DNA from: Heterostelium multicystogenum
Taxonomy: Eukaryota > Evosea > Eumycetozoa > Acytosteliales > Acytosteliaceae
Direction of reading: 5' to 3'
Assembly: GCA_003667245.1 (NCBI GenBank)
Contig: RCNN01000030.1
Span: 1 to 64,000 of the forward strand
Length of the DNA: 64,000 nt
Below, one piece after another: positions 12,826 through 25,788 of this stretch (its first letter is position 1; each line of letters begins with the position of its first letter). The translations under genes and the position numbers were made by a program. The notes beneath the pieces were generated by a model. The model worked only from the letters and a program-made list of their open reading frames with translations. It was not told the DNA's origin and did no database searches.

Positions 12826-13068
12826 CTTACAAATATATAAAACTAAACTAAATATCTATAAATTAAATTAAAATTATAATATACTATAAATTAATTACTT
12901 TTTCTTCTTTCTTCCTTTCAAGTCATTCGTTCGGTTTTTGTTTTATTAAATTCAAAAAATCAAATCAAATCAAAAATCCATAATTTAAAAAATGGAAGTA
13001 TGGGAAAATATAAGGATCTATCTTCTATATATATCTTTATTTAAATTTATGTCTACTAAACATAATAA

Positions 13069-13290
13069 TTATACATTGATTGGATTCTTGCATACATATA
13101 CACAGGCATTGTAGTCCTCATGACATGGTAGATATAATTTCTTGTTTAATGGGTCATCTTGGATTTGGTGACAGATTTCCTCGATGTCTTGGCATTTTGT
13201 GATACATTCTTCGTAATCTCTTGGTAGTTGAACTGCCATTGCTATTGCCAATAACATTGCAATCATAAACAATATGAATATTAATTTCAT
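13069..13290 (-). CDS. 73-residue secreted cysteine-rich peptide
   Basis: ATG at 13288-13290. Residues 1-19 (MKLIFILFMIAMLLAIAMA) form a clear signal peptide. The mature part is about 54 residues with six Cys in a mirror-symmetric spacing: C-x3-C-x6-C-x15-C-x6-C-x3-C. The middle segment is charged (QIQDDPLNKK). Such spacing suits a disulphide-linked helical hairpin, but that is inference. I recognise no family. Flanks are AT-rich, with no sign of an intron. Confidence 0.75.
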   Translation of the reverse strand: MKLIFILFMIAMLLAIAMAVQLPRDYEECITKCQDIEEICHQIQDDPLNKKLYLPCHEDYNACVYVCKNPINV

Positions 13291-14113
13291 TTTATTTTAT
13301 TATTACTACTACTTCTACTGATTAACTAACTATATAGGTTTTAATCGATTAAAACTAATGTTTTTGAATAATATAATAATAGAATATGATATATTATCAA
13401 TAATAAGTCTAACTATTATTATTATTTAACTTCAATGATGATCTGTTGACCTCTGTAGTATATTCGCTCATTCATTCATTCTTTGATGATATTATTTATG
13501 TTCTGTTCCACATTGATTATTTTTTCAAATTGTATTATTATCACATACACCCACGACCACCATAATTTCTTTTAGGTAAAAGAAATTATGGAATTTTCAA
13601 CTATATTCGTCCATCTTCAAATTCAAATTCAAATATATATTTGATAGAAAATGATATGATACTTATTTACTTAGTTAAGTTGAATAGAGGTGATAATAAG
13701 TATATATTTATATAAATTGAACTCCAAAAAATTAATGTTGGAATATTAATTTTGTAAATGTAATAATAATTGATTGAATTTAAGAACCAACTATGAATAA
13801 GGAAGTGATAAATTCAAATCTGATTCTTCATAATCTTTCATCAAGATGTATGAAAGTAGCAAAGTTCACCAGGTCGCCTCACACTTGTCTTACCTTCCCT
13901 GTTTTTTTGAAAAATTAAATATGAACCAATTTAATAATTATTATTTATTTATTTTTTTAATTAACCCAGGCAGATGAGAGATACACAGAACCGACCACAT
14001 ACACACATTCAAATCTTATTTCCATTTACTTTTAGTAATAGTCAAAGTACTGTACTGTAGAAGAAGTAGAATAGGCAGAGGCAATATTGCTCTACATATG
14101 TTGTAAGAATAGA
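13291..14113. other. intergenic region between divergent genes, contains a hairpin
   Basis: 823 bp between the secreted-peptide gene (-) and the EGF-type gene (+). Apart from a perfect 32-nt hairpin at 13560-13591 I see no coding or RNA gene in it. Confidence 0.55.
13560..13591. repeat. perfect inverted repeat, 15-bp stem, 2-nt spacer
   Basis: CCATAATTTCTTTTA is followed by GG and then its exact reverse complement. Not at the end of a recognised gene and not followed by a T-run, so neither a simple terminator nor a known RNA. Confidence 0.85.
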
Positions 14114-16044
14114 ATGTTTATTAAATTGCTATTGCTGTCGGTATTGTTTATAGAGTTGGCCAGTTCTGATTATCTGACGAATTGGTCCTCAGTCTACCAT
14201 GACTCCTATCACACTTCGTGTGGCATACAGATTGCACCTATAGTAAATGAGATGCAGTGGTCAATGTGGCAGAGACAAGACGATGTCTCTGTCGGATACA
14301 ACATCGTCATCCTTACAGATCAATCCTATATACTTCCAGCGTATAATTCTGCAACCAACGACTATACATTACACAGATACAGCTACAACACATCTCAAAT
14401 ATCTACATTCGAGTCTGACATTCACTTTCCACAAAACAACTCTATCACTCTGCTTCTGTCAGAGGACAACCATCTAGTTGTTAAAAATAACAACAACTCC
14501 ATTCTATCACTTCTAGAGTATGTACAAATCAATGCTGCATCATTATACCTTTTGAGGGCTAATTTCTAACAAAACAACTTCTAGTGTTGACACAGGTGAT
14601 GAAATATGGTCGATAAACACGACCGAGTGTGGAAGTAATCAACCTCAACGCCCTCAATTCATTTTTGGTCGATTATACTTGCTATGCGAGAATAACAACA
14701 GCATTGTTTCATATAATTTGGCGAATGGCTCTATAGATAATGTCATCAATCTACCAGCGGAAACTCTTGGACACTACTTGTCTGTGCTATCATCTGGTGT
14801 CAATACAACCCACCCAATTGCAGTGGTAGACTATGATATCAACTCAGTGTATGTCATGGGCAATGATTCAAGCTACACCAACTTCACGCTCAACAATAAT
14901 AGCTCGATTTTAAGAGCAGAGCGTGCTGCAGTAACAAGAATAGATGGTATCATTGCACTCTTGGTATGCTCGGAAAATGGCAGTCTCATACAACTGCAGT
15001 TGTATTCGCTCTACAGTCTCGAACAGAAGCGTTCAATTACTTTGTTTGAATACTCTGGTCAAAATACATGCTCAAACGTACAGTTCGCCTCAATACTTTC
15101 CTCAACCGGTGAATATTCTGTTGCATTTTCTTTCCTCATCAAAGCTGGCAACAGCTACAGTATAAGCTCATATATTGGTAAAACAGTATCGCCATATACA
15201 GCACTGAAATGGTCAGTCACAAATCAACCCGTAAGTGAACAGCGAACAAAATGATCAAGATATCGATCAATCTAACTAATTAATACTGCAGATTTCAATT
15301 TTAGATATAACCCTCTCTGGTTTAAGTATATTTTATGTATGTACACCAGAGGCAATCTACTTGGTCGATGTATCTGGTGGAAAAGCAAAAGTTTTAAGCT
15401 TCGACGAGAAAGACTCAGGAGTTGGTAATGCCTATCAATGCAGCCTATCTAACGCACAAAGCGCAATTCTAGCTTCCACTTCCAATCTTTTCTATCTCAA
15501 CAACAGCAGTCAGGAGACACAACAAACTGTGGTATTCAAGATATCGGATTTCAAAATGCATCGATCTTTGCTCGGAAAATACCACATGCACAACGGACAG
15601 CTGTCAGTGTATGCCCAACCACTATCCTCCTGGTGAATGCAATATCTACTGTGATCCTAGCGAAACTTGCTCTGGACACGGTGATTGTCAGGATGATGGT
15701 ACCTGTTTGTGCACCTTTGGTACTGGATTTATTGGTGACGACTGCTCAACATGTAAATCGGGCTACTTTGGAAATGACTGCAACTTCCACATCAACTGGA
15801 AAATCATTATCATTGCCGGAACCATATCTTTTGTTGTCACCAGCTCAATTTGTATATTCGCGTGTGCAACCTCTCCAGAATTCCGAAAGAAACTCAGAAA
15901 GTGCTTCTGCTGTCACTGTCTAAGGCCAATCATAAGAGGTTGTGCACCATCCGGATGTTTTTTGCTACATACCAAAATTCAGATTCCCGTTCTCACAAAT
16001 CATCACCAGAGAATGAAAGTTTAATTGCCAACTACGATCTATAA
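14114..16044 (+). CDS. type I membrane protein with beta-propeller-like ectodomain and EGF module
   Basis: I chose the ATG at 14114, which opens a signal peptide (MFIKLLLLSVLFIELASS). Introns at 14518-14584 and 15231-15291 restore the frame. The ectodomain has many N-x-S/T sites and a PQQ/WD-like strand (LLDVDTGDEIWSI), suggesting a propeller. A Cys-rich EGF-like region follows (ETCSGHGDCQDDGTCLC, then CSTCKSGYFGNDC), then one membrane helix (IIIIAGTISFVVTSSICIFA) and a short Cys-rich cytoplasmic tail. Frameshift near 15555-15560 (A-run) just before the first EGF cysteines. A second possible shift at a T-run near 15958 would change the tail to one ending ENESLIANYDL at 16044; otherwise it stops at 16024. 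Probable surface receptor or adhesion protein; ligand unknown. Confidence 0.72.
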
Positions 16045-16841
16045 ACTCAAACCTCAAATCATCAAAAGATCTAACTATTCACACATTTCAACAACAACAA
16101 TAAAACACAACATCAATATTGATTGGTGTAACTTTTGTAAATATTAAGTACACATATGCATCTGGTCTGCTAGGTAACAAATCAATCTCTTAACAAGTAA
16201 TATTACATAATATTATTAGTTCAAATTTATCTGATTTTTCATAACTGTGGAAACCCCATCCTAGGAGTCTCAAGACGAGTAACGTTATAGATTATTATAT
16301 TGATGTTTGATGGAAGTGGGTAATGCTAATGAAAAAAATAAAATAAAAACACACCACACGAAAATTATAAATAAAAATAATTGTTGTTGTTGTGTGATGT
16401 CTTGTTGACCTGGGTTGTGAACTAAAGAATTTTCTCAGCTACAGACTCTGGTTGAAAAAATATGCAAAAAAAAATAACAAAATAGATATTCATTTGATTT
16501 CCTTCAGTGTTTTTATTTTCTCATTTCGATTTCAATAGTAGCTAGCACTAGTGGTGCCATTAATTAAACAACAAACAGACCCTCCAAACAAAAACAAAAA
16601 AAAAAACAAAACAAACAAAATAATAATAATATATAAATATTATTTATTACAATATCTATCAATAGTAGTAGTTTTGTAATTCATAGCTTATATTACTATT
16701 ATTATAGGTTTCTTTTGTCTTTATCATAAACATTGTATTCTAGATTTTCTTTATTGTTGTTTTTTATATATCTATCTTTATATATAGAGAGTAGTGGTCA
16801 GATTTATTAGTTATCTCCACCTCAAAACATAATATAAAAGA
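16045..16841. other. intergenic region upstream of V-ATPase D
   Basis: About 800 bp, AT-rich with A and T homopolymers. I looked for tRNA or snRNA patterns and found none. Likely 3' UTR of the EGF gene plus the promoter of the next. Confidence 0.5.
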
Positions 16842-17137
16842 ATGTCAGGAAAGAATAGATTGAATATCTTTCCAACTAGAATGTAGGTTTATCTATTCAT
16901 CATCATTAGTTAAGTTGGTTAGTTTACAATATGCCTGCTGCAGATGCCAATCATCATAACAAACAACACAGGAGATTAAGGCATCAATGTCAATTTCAAT
17001 AATAATTGGATTCAACAGCTAGATAGAGATGAATAAAGTTTGATTGATTTGGTAATAGATGAGATCATCTGGATTGGATAAAGTACAGACTCTATTGGAG
17101 TTATTTGAAATGGATGTTGATGATTTGAAATATAATA

Positions 17138-17182
<45 letters not shown>

Positions 17183-18161
17183 GTTTAGTTTATGAATAAA
17201 CCAACTATAACTTGTCCTTTTGAAAACAAAAAGTTTAAAAATTTATACTAATGCCGATCAATCATTTACAATAGGGCATTGACTAACATGAAGTCAAAAT
17301 TAAAAGGTGCCATTACAGGACATTCACTCTTAAAGAAGAAGAGTGATGCCTTAACTATCCGTTTCAGAAAGATTCTAGCAAACATTGTAGAGGTATTGTA
17401 TTGGTAGAAGAATTCTCAAAAGTTAAATGGTCGTTTTATATTAATAATAAACATTCACCCAATGCATTTAGAACAAGCAAATGATGGGTGCCACAATGAG
17501 AGAAGCATCCTTTTCACTTGCCGCTGCCAAGTATGCTGCTGGTGAATTCAGCAATTCCGTTATAGAAAATGTTACCAACCCAACTATTGTTGTAAAGATG
17601 CAAACTGAAAACGTTGCTGGTGTCCATTTGCCAACTTTTGAAAAGGTCTCCGAAAGTGCTGTCAGCAATGGTATGTATACAAACCTTCGTGCTGGTCCCA
17701 GAACATCAAAACTAATTACATTCTTTGTTCTCTTCTCCTCGTTTAGCACAAGAATTGACAGGTCTATCTAAGGGTGGTCAGCAAAATTGGAAAATCTAGA
17801 GAATCACATGTTAAAAGCCTTGGAGGCACTCATCGTGTTGGCATCGTTGCAAACTGCTTTCATTACATTGGACGAAGTCATCAAAATCACCAACAGACGT
17901 GTCAATGCCATTGAGTTTGTAGTAAAGCCACGTCTTGAAAACACAATCAATTATATTATTACAGAGTTGGATGAGTCTGAAAGAGAAGAGTTTTATCGTT
18001 TGAAGAAGGTACAAGGTAAGAAGAAGAAGGATCTCAAAGCCAAGGAAGCCTCCAAGGAAGCTGAAGCTGTTGCCACCACCACATCACCAACCTCCAAGCC
18101 AGCTCACAAAGTCAAGAGTATGATTGAGGATGAACAAGAGGAAGAATTGATCTACGAATAA
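16842..18161 (+). CDS. atp6v1d: V-type proton ATPase subunit D (V1 central stalk)
   Basis: Four exons: 16842-16882, 17275-17392, 17472-17670 and 17748-18161. Translation follows eukaryotic subunit D closely: [20 protein letters not shown], then [56 protein letters not shown] and [17 protein letters not shown]. Subunit D forms the rotor axle of the V1 sector in contractile vacuole and endosome membranes. The C-terminal tail is Lys/Glu/Ala-rich, ending EEELIYE. A one-base deletion at the A-run 17783-17786 breaks the frame between [10 protein letters not shown] and [13 protein letters not shown]; since this is an essential single-function protein, sequencing error is likelier than loss. Intron 1 (392 nt) is unusually long and contains an (AAT)n tract. 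Confidence 0.95.
17142..17180. repeat. (AAT)n microsatellite in V-ATPase D intron 1
   Basis: Thirteen or so AAT units inside the first intron, spliced out of the message. Confidence 0.9.
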
Positions 18162-20282
18162 ACAAACACTTCAAACCCCAATCATTCATTATAAATAAAC
18201 CAATAAAATACAATTTAAAATTTACAAACAATATCAACCAATACTTTTTATAAGTAAGAAATGTTCAAACTATCAATTAGCAAGATTCGGCAGTGTCCAG
18301 GTCAGTGTCGGAATCAAGCTGGGACCATCATCAAAGTAATTGTTTAATCATCATTCGAGTAACTCATAAAAATAAGAGACAATTCAATTGTCAAATCAGG
18401 AATTGTGTTATATTTCCAAGGATTCAGGAATAGTAAAATGAATTTTCATATTTTTCTTCCGTCAACTTTACTCGTCAACTTTATTGTTGTTTAGTTTAAC
18501 ATGTAATAAATTTTTATCATCGGATATATAATAAATAAATAAGATAGAATGTTGGAATTAAAATTAAACAATGGCATGGTCATTAAGGGAATTAATTTAA
18601 TTCAGTCAGCTTAATTTATCAATTGAATGTTCACCTTGTATATAAAGATCAATAAGTCGTAGTAGCAAGTTAGATTGTATTTAGATATTTAAAATTGCAT
18701 GTTGTAACTAACTTATAATCAGATGTGATTATCATAAAAAAAAAAGGTTGTTGGAAAATTATTATTATTGTATTTCTTAATTCATTTGATTTGGGTTGTT
18801 TGTTTATGATTTCGGGTTTTAAACAGGTGCGAAGCTGAATTAGTGTTGAGACCAGTGTCAAAGTTTTCTACTCTTTTTAGCCATTAGTGAGAAAAATCTT
18901 AGCTTCATTTCGAAATCACCTCAAATTTTGCCTTTTCAGATCCAAAAAAAATGAAAAGAAAAAAAATGTATGATCATTGAGGACTGATGATGAATTATCA
19001 AGCAAAAACCAAAGTTCTCATAACTTTACTTTTTCCAAAAACTCTTCCGAAATGTAGGCTTCACCCAAAAAATATCCATAAAGTCTCATCAAAAGTGATG
19101 TTTAAATAGGTGTTTTGAATGATGAATTGCAAATCATTTTATTTTCGTCTTGCCTATCTACTACTAATATTTATTTATCATATATTAGAGATAATTAATA
19201 TCCAACAAGAGACAATCATAATTTATATCACCTAACCATATTTTTATACAAATACAAAAATAAATACCAAGATTTATTTTAATCTTAAATTCAAGTTTAG
19301 ATATCATTGTCTAAATTTCATCTTCTAAAAAAGAGTTATCTAAATCTAATCTAATCTAATCTAATAGTCTAGGTTGATTGATTATTTATTGATTGATTGT
19401 TTGGTTGGTTACTGAGCAACAATTGCTGATTGATTGATTCAAACAACAATCTAACTACACTAATCTAATCTACTTCAGGAGGTGAAAATTAATTCCAGTT
19501 CTAGCTATTTTTATTTATTTATATAAATATATCCAAATAAATTATTGTTGTTGTTCTTTGTTTATTCCAAAGACAATATTAGAATACTAAATATAGTAGA
19601 GATTGTATTGGTTTAGAAAGTAAACGATACACATTGAAGTTAACTTCAACCCAACCACACCAACACCACTACTACACAATTGTGTTTTAGAAAAGAAAGA
19701 TAGAGTTTTCAGGCATACTTTATTCATTCACCCACTATCATCATCACCCACTCATTCACTCACCCACTTATACACCACAAACAACAACCTCAGAGTGTAT
19801 ATTTATTTAAATAGTTAAACTATTAAGATATTCAATTCCTTATAAGAAGTAGTACTAGTTTTGTGTCCATATCTTCAGCTACGATACTCTTTGTTATATC
19901 CACCTGTATCTCGTTCATACCAACATCACACCATTTTAGTTTTCATTCAATCCCACCTCTATCCAATATAAATCTCCTTTATATATATGTGTTGGTTTGC
20001 TCTTCAATTAATTAAACAAACATATTAGTTTGACACATCACCATACTACTTATACTATAATTTATAGAATATATTATTAATTTTGTTTTAAAATCTTTCC
20101 AAAAGAGAATATTACTATATATATGGTTTGTTTAAATTAACAATATATCCAATCCAATCAAATCAATCAAATATTACACTTAATATTTATATTTATATAT
20201 ATAATATATATATATATATCACATCTAGTCCAAATTATTATTTATTTAAAATATAATAATAAAAAAATATTTCATATAAACT
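18162..20282. other. 2.1-kb intergenic region
   Basis: No gene seen. The stretch 18830-19110 is less AT-biased than its surroundings but has no open frame and matches nothing I know. 19344-19368 is a short AATCT tandem repeat. From about 19600 on, the C/A-rich and TATA-rich sequence looks like promoter and 5' leader of the gene at 20283. Confidence 0.5.
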
Positions 20283-22311
20283 ATGTCAACTGTTGGATAT
20301 GATTTTCAATACTTATATTCCCAAGTATCTTTGCTCTTGGGAATTATGGTATCTGTTTTATATTTATCACTTTCATTATGTGCTGCAATTTTCTGCTGTT
20401 TTTGGAGCCAATAAAGGACCACTTACTAAACATACTTTTATTGTAAGTAGAAGTTGTCATCTATTTTAAAACAAAAATTAATATTAATATGAATGAATTA
20501 ATTAATTTAGGTGAGATTTGGATTTGTTCCAGGAGTAATTGGTAGCGAACTAAGCCTTCATTTTGTATTATTAATGTCATTTATTACTGTAATATGCTGG
20601 AAAATTAATTTATTTGTATACTTTGTCGCAAGATTGGGTCTCTTTATTATGACCGTTAGCTCTTGTTTCTTGATTAAAACTTATGTGGGTGGATTTAAGA
20701 CTGCAGCCGCTGCCAAGCGCGAAATGGATGCTTTCTGTGGAGTGCCAGCCAACCAAAATTTCCAAAAGAAGCCATTCAGTTTCTCGAATGTTTTAGTATC
20801 GATTCGTTCATGCCAGCAAAGAATATTCCAAGCTGTCGAGTCGTTTGTCATGTCATTCAGAAAGCAAAAGATTCATCAACACTCATCTTCTACATTGCAA
20901 GACCCCAATCCTCTGAGCTTTGGTTTTTGGGCTAAGATGCTATTCTTCCTTCCCAAGATTCACTTTCCAAATGTACAGCGTATTCGTGATATTCCATATG
21001 GAGAGCATAGTCTCCAGCAGATCGACATTTACTTCCACAACACCTGTCCAACTTCAAGACCGATTCTCATTTATGTCCATGGTGGAGGATGGCGTGAAAA
21101 CAGCGGAACCAGAACAAACTCTGGATTGCCATTTATCTACCAAATGGCTAATCAAAAATGGATTGTATTCTCCATTGGATACCGTTTAATCACCAACTCA
21201 CAAATTCCCAACCCACATCCAGGATGTAAAGCGTGCCATTACTTGGGTAAGAGAGAATGCCATCCACTATGGAGGTGACATTGATTGCATGTTTATTGCC
21301 GGAGGATCCGCTGGTGGACATCTTGCTACACTCGCTGCACTCACTGATGGAAAGGACTTTGAGGAGTTTTCCAAGGGCCAAGCATCACTAAATAATCCAA
21401 CCTCTCAGCTTCCAACTCAGATCGAAAACATTGTGAATCAATTCAACAGCGAATCTAATCTAGAAAATAGCTCAAATCCAGATGTCAAAATCAACATGAA
21501 CAGCTTAACATTGGTAGACAACAAGACCAAGAAGAAATACCCACCATTCCGTGCATGCATTTCTATGTATGCCGTGTACGACTTTACCAACCGTAATAAC
21601 ACTTTCCCCGTGGATTTTCCAGCCTATCTCAACTGGAAGAATATCATGCCAGGCACTGTGCAGAACATCCCTGAACTCTATGGCATGTGCTCGCCCATCG
21701 ACCAGATTCCATCGGAGACATCGACTCAGTACTTTATTTTACATGGTAACTTTGATGAATTGGTACCAATGGAGGAGTCACTCTATTTCATCAAGCGCTT
21801 CAAAGAGACCGTAAAGAACCCCGCAATCACATGGCTTGAGATCCCAGGTGGACATCATGCCTTCGATGCCATCTACTCACCAAGAACCATTTACACCGTC
21901 CACGCAATGTACAGATATCTCAACCGTGTCTACCGTCAGCACATCTCCGAACGTCTTCAACAACGCAAACAAAGACAACAAAAAGAAAGAAAGCAAATAT
22001 TATCACTTTCATCCTCATCATTACCAACTACCACCAACACTGCACAGTTTAACAATCAACAACAACATCAACCACTTTCACCTGATATTCACAACCTACT
22101 ACCACAAATACAATTACAACAGCAACAACCATATTTGATGAATAACAATATTATCAATTATCAAATTCTTCACCAACAAGTAAACTATTGCAACATTAGC
22201 AAAGATATAAGTAACGCCGAGTTAATAGCTAATATCAATGGATCTATAGCGACAGCAGCTTCACCGACAATACCCATTGAACAAGCAATGCCAATAGCAA
22301 TTGGAAAATAA
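20283..22311 (+). CDS. membrane-anchored alpha/beta hydrolase (esterase/lipase-like)
   Basis: ATG at 20283; intron 20443-20510. The N-terminus has several hydrophobic helices (LLGIMVSVLYLSLSLCAAIF; LHFVLLMSFITVICW; LFVYFVARLGLFIMTVSS). The hydrolase domain has the oxyanion-hole motif HGGGW near 21079, the nucleophile elbow GGSAGG near 21300, an acid in HGNFDELVP near 21750 and His in GGHHAFD near 21850: the layout of HSL-type carboxylesterases. The C-terminal 100 residues are Gln/Asn-rich. Frame changes are needed near 20395 (before FGANKGPLTKHTF) and near 21205, just before RAITWVRENA. Substrate unknown; membrane position suggests a lipid or acyl substrate (inference). Confidence 0.82.
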
Positions 22312-22692
22312 AATAAAAACATCTTTATAAACAAATAACAATTTCATTACAATTCTTATTTAAATTTATTTATTCGTTTCAAATAATAATAATTAATAGA
22401 GGAATGGCTGAAATCAGTAAAATCTCACCCCCACCCTACATTACCGTTAATGAAATTTAAATGAGAAAGTGGCACCACTCGCATATCAATTTATTTATAT
22501 TTTTCAAATTGGTTTATTTGTCCATTTTTATTTGTAATATCATCAGTAATATATATACGTCCTTATTGGCAGACTAAACACTCACAATCAACCAACCAAT
22601 CAATCAATCAATCAGTCAGTCATCGCAGTAAAAATAGTATTACTTTGGCATTTACTTATATAGTAATCCTGTAAGACTACTACTACTCTACG

Positions 22693-25600
22693 ATGCCACT
22701 TGACGATTATGAGGAGATAAAGACCATCGGTAAAGGTAGTTTTGGTAGAGCTATTCTTGTAAAGAGAAAGAGAGATGGTCTTTTATTAGTACTCAAAGAG
22801 ATAAACGTCATGGAAATGGCGCCAAGAGAAAGAAATGATGCGATGAACGAGGTACATGTGCTGTCAATGCTCGAGTAAGTCTATTTTAAAAGCTTCAACA
22901 ACAACGACAACAACAACGACAACAACGCCACTACTTTTAGATTATTATCATCGCATCACACTTCTTACTATTTAGTATTTAACACTCTTTATTATACATA
23001 CGATTGTTATCGCACAGTCATCAGCACATCATTGGATATTATGATAGTTTCTTAGTGAATGGTACGCTCTATATAGTGATGGAGTATGCAAATGGTACGG
23101 TTTAATAATAAATATCAAGGATACAATATAGTTAACAGCCACGCTAACACACATCATCTCTACTAGCTGGCGACATACATTTGGAAATCAAAAAGCGAAC
23201 CATACAACACAAATACTTTGGCGAGGACGAGATCTGGATTTGGTTCACTCAGATTTGCTTGGCAGTACAATATATCAACAGCAAGAATATATTACATCGC
23301 GATTTGGTATGATTTACTTTGATTTTATTGGATTGATTGATTGATGATTGATTGAATGACGATATTGACCTTGTTGATTGATTGACAAATCAAACAGAAA
23401 ACACAAAATATATTCTTGTCGAGTGTTGAGGGTTGCACAAGGCTCACTGTGAAGCTCGGAGATATGGGAATTGCAAAGATTTTGAACAGCGATACATCAT
23501 TTGCCAAAACAGTCATTGGTACACCCTACTACTTGTCACCGGAGATCTGCGAAGATCGTCCCTACGATCACAAAAGCGATATATGGTCATTGGGCTGTGT
23601 TCTATATGAATTGGCGACTCTGAAACATGCATTCAATGCTGGAAGTTTGCCAGCTTTGGTAATGAAGATTCTAAAGGGAAACTATCCACCGATCCCATCG
23701 ATCTACTCTGACAACATGAAGTCACTCATTTCCTTCATGCTTCAGACTGATCCAAAGAAGCGACCTACAATCGACGATATTTTGAATTTACCTTTCTTGC
23801 AAACCTATATAGCAACATGCAATAACCCTTCACCTCAGCCAGCAGCCCCACCCTCTGCCAACCCCTCAACAAATATTCCTATGTCCATAATAAAGTCAAA
23901 AACACCAACGAAACAAACTGCACCAACATCTAGGACGACATCAACTAAAACAACTTCTGTATCTAAACCAACAAAGACAGCATCTCCATCTATTACCAAC
24001 AAGAACCATATCAAATTGAAACCACCTATTCCAAAACCTTCTACGACGCCAACACCAACACCAACACCAACAAAAAGGATCGTTTCTTCAGTTACACCAG
24101 TCAAATCCACAGCACCAACATCAGCAGCATCCAAATCGACTTCGACTACAGCACCAGTTTCAAAACCAATTGAACCTACACCTCCACCAACACCTATTTA
24201 TACACCACCATCAAGACCTACTGTTTCCATCCAACAATCAACAACTACTAGTAGTAGTAGCAGCAACAACAGCAGTAGCAACAACAATAGCAGCAGTAGT
24301 AGTAGTAATAGTGGATTTAGATCTAGCTTATCAAATTCAGGTAGAGTTTCAACCTCATCTGGTAGATTATCTATTCAACCAACAACTACATCAACATCAA
24401 ATACTTCTTCCACCTCAACTGCACCATCAAGAAGATTATCAACACCTTCAACTTCACCATCACTATCATCATCCTCCTCTACTTCGTTGACTACCAGATC
24501 AACGTTGAGCAGACAATCATCATCTTCATCAATAACTTCAACAACACCTTCTACATCCACATCGTCGGGTCGTGTGACCCCATCATCAGGTAGAACAACT
24601 CCTTCAGGAAGAGTCACTCCTTCAACCAACTCGACACCATTGTCATCATCGAGTACCAGAAATCATAAACAGTTCCACACCAACACTTCCATCAAGCACT
24701 TCTAAAATCACTTCAACAACAACAACAACTTCATCATCAACAAAACCGACAACAACTTCATCCTCAATACCAGTAGTAAACAACACCGAACATATTTAAT
24801 TCACCAACATACTCAAAGCCAAGCACACCAGATATAGTTTTAAGAAGACCAGGTTCATCAAGACAGAGAATTGGAAATTTGAAACAGCAGGAATTGGCAT
24901 ATAAACAAAAGCTGACCTCTGTAAAAGTCGACTTTGAGTCTGAAAAATAGACAAAGTCTCGAGAACACCGCACCTTCCATGCCAACTACAGTACCACCTC
25001 CAGAGTCGGCTTTACGCACTCAAACAACAATAAGTATTTCCAGCAATTCGGTTGACACAGAGGAGTTTGACAAGACCACCATCCGATCAATCGGAAGCCA
25101 ACAGTCTTGAGAATAGCGGTGTCGATTCATTGGACCTAAATAGTGATGAACCTGGTATGATTGAGAGTGGCAGCAGCAGCAGCATCGGCAACAACAACAA
25201 TAATAATGTAGAGATTAGTAGTAATGGAGCAATGAAAGAGAAAAGAAATACAACAAGTCCAATTCTAAGAGATAAAAAACTAGAAACCAGAACAAATGCA
25301 CTAAGACAGTATGTTGATCAAATGAAGATGCATCTTTCTAAATCAAAAGCATCATTCTCTACAAAAATACTGATACTAACGATCTAATCAATTCAATCTC
25401 ACTTTACAAACTTAACTGAAACCAATCATATTTGCATGGCCAACCTATTCTATGAATGACATTTACACTGCTCATTTACAATCATTTTTACAACTTCCTT
25501 ATTGGATCGATACAATTTGATTGGATGCATTTGGATGTTCTCAATTTAGCTTTTGTAGTAGTATTTTCGGCGAAGAAAACCTTTACAACCATTTATAAAC

Positions 25601-25788
25601 TGCTGAAAGATGTATGTCTTACCAACAGCAGCAATAATAGCAGCTCTTGTAGTAATGCAGATGGAACCGACCAACAGAAAGAGGAGAACATTCAGCAGCA
25701 GATTGAACTACTGTTGGGTGACAAGATTTTTTACTTAAAGTATTTACAGCAACTACTCTATTGTGAAGGTCAACTACAGATTTCATAA
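22693..25788 (+). CDS. NIMA-related (NEK-type) protein kinase with long Ser/Thr-rich tail
   Basis: Kinase exons: 22693-22874, 23018-23094, 23167-23306 and 23398 onward. Visible kinase motifs are the Gly loop GKGSFG (residue 12), the catalytic Lys in LLVLKEIN, HRDL followed by KTQN, DMG in place of DFG, an activation segment ending GTPYYLSPE, and SDIWSLGCVLYELATLKHAF. GTPYYLSPE plus L..LK.AF is typical of NEK kinases. After the kinase come about 300 residues of Ser/Thr/Pro repeats, then further coding in shifted frames: PTYSKPSTPDIVLRRPGS, RQRIGNLKQQELAYKQKL, and a last block IELLLGDKIFYLKYLQQLLY resembling the NEK C-terminal motif. Frame shifts near 24670, 24785, 24950, 25040 and 25400 are needed to join these, so the 3' part is inferred. 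DMG is common in kinases of this type and may be active. Confidence 0.85.
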
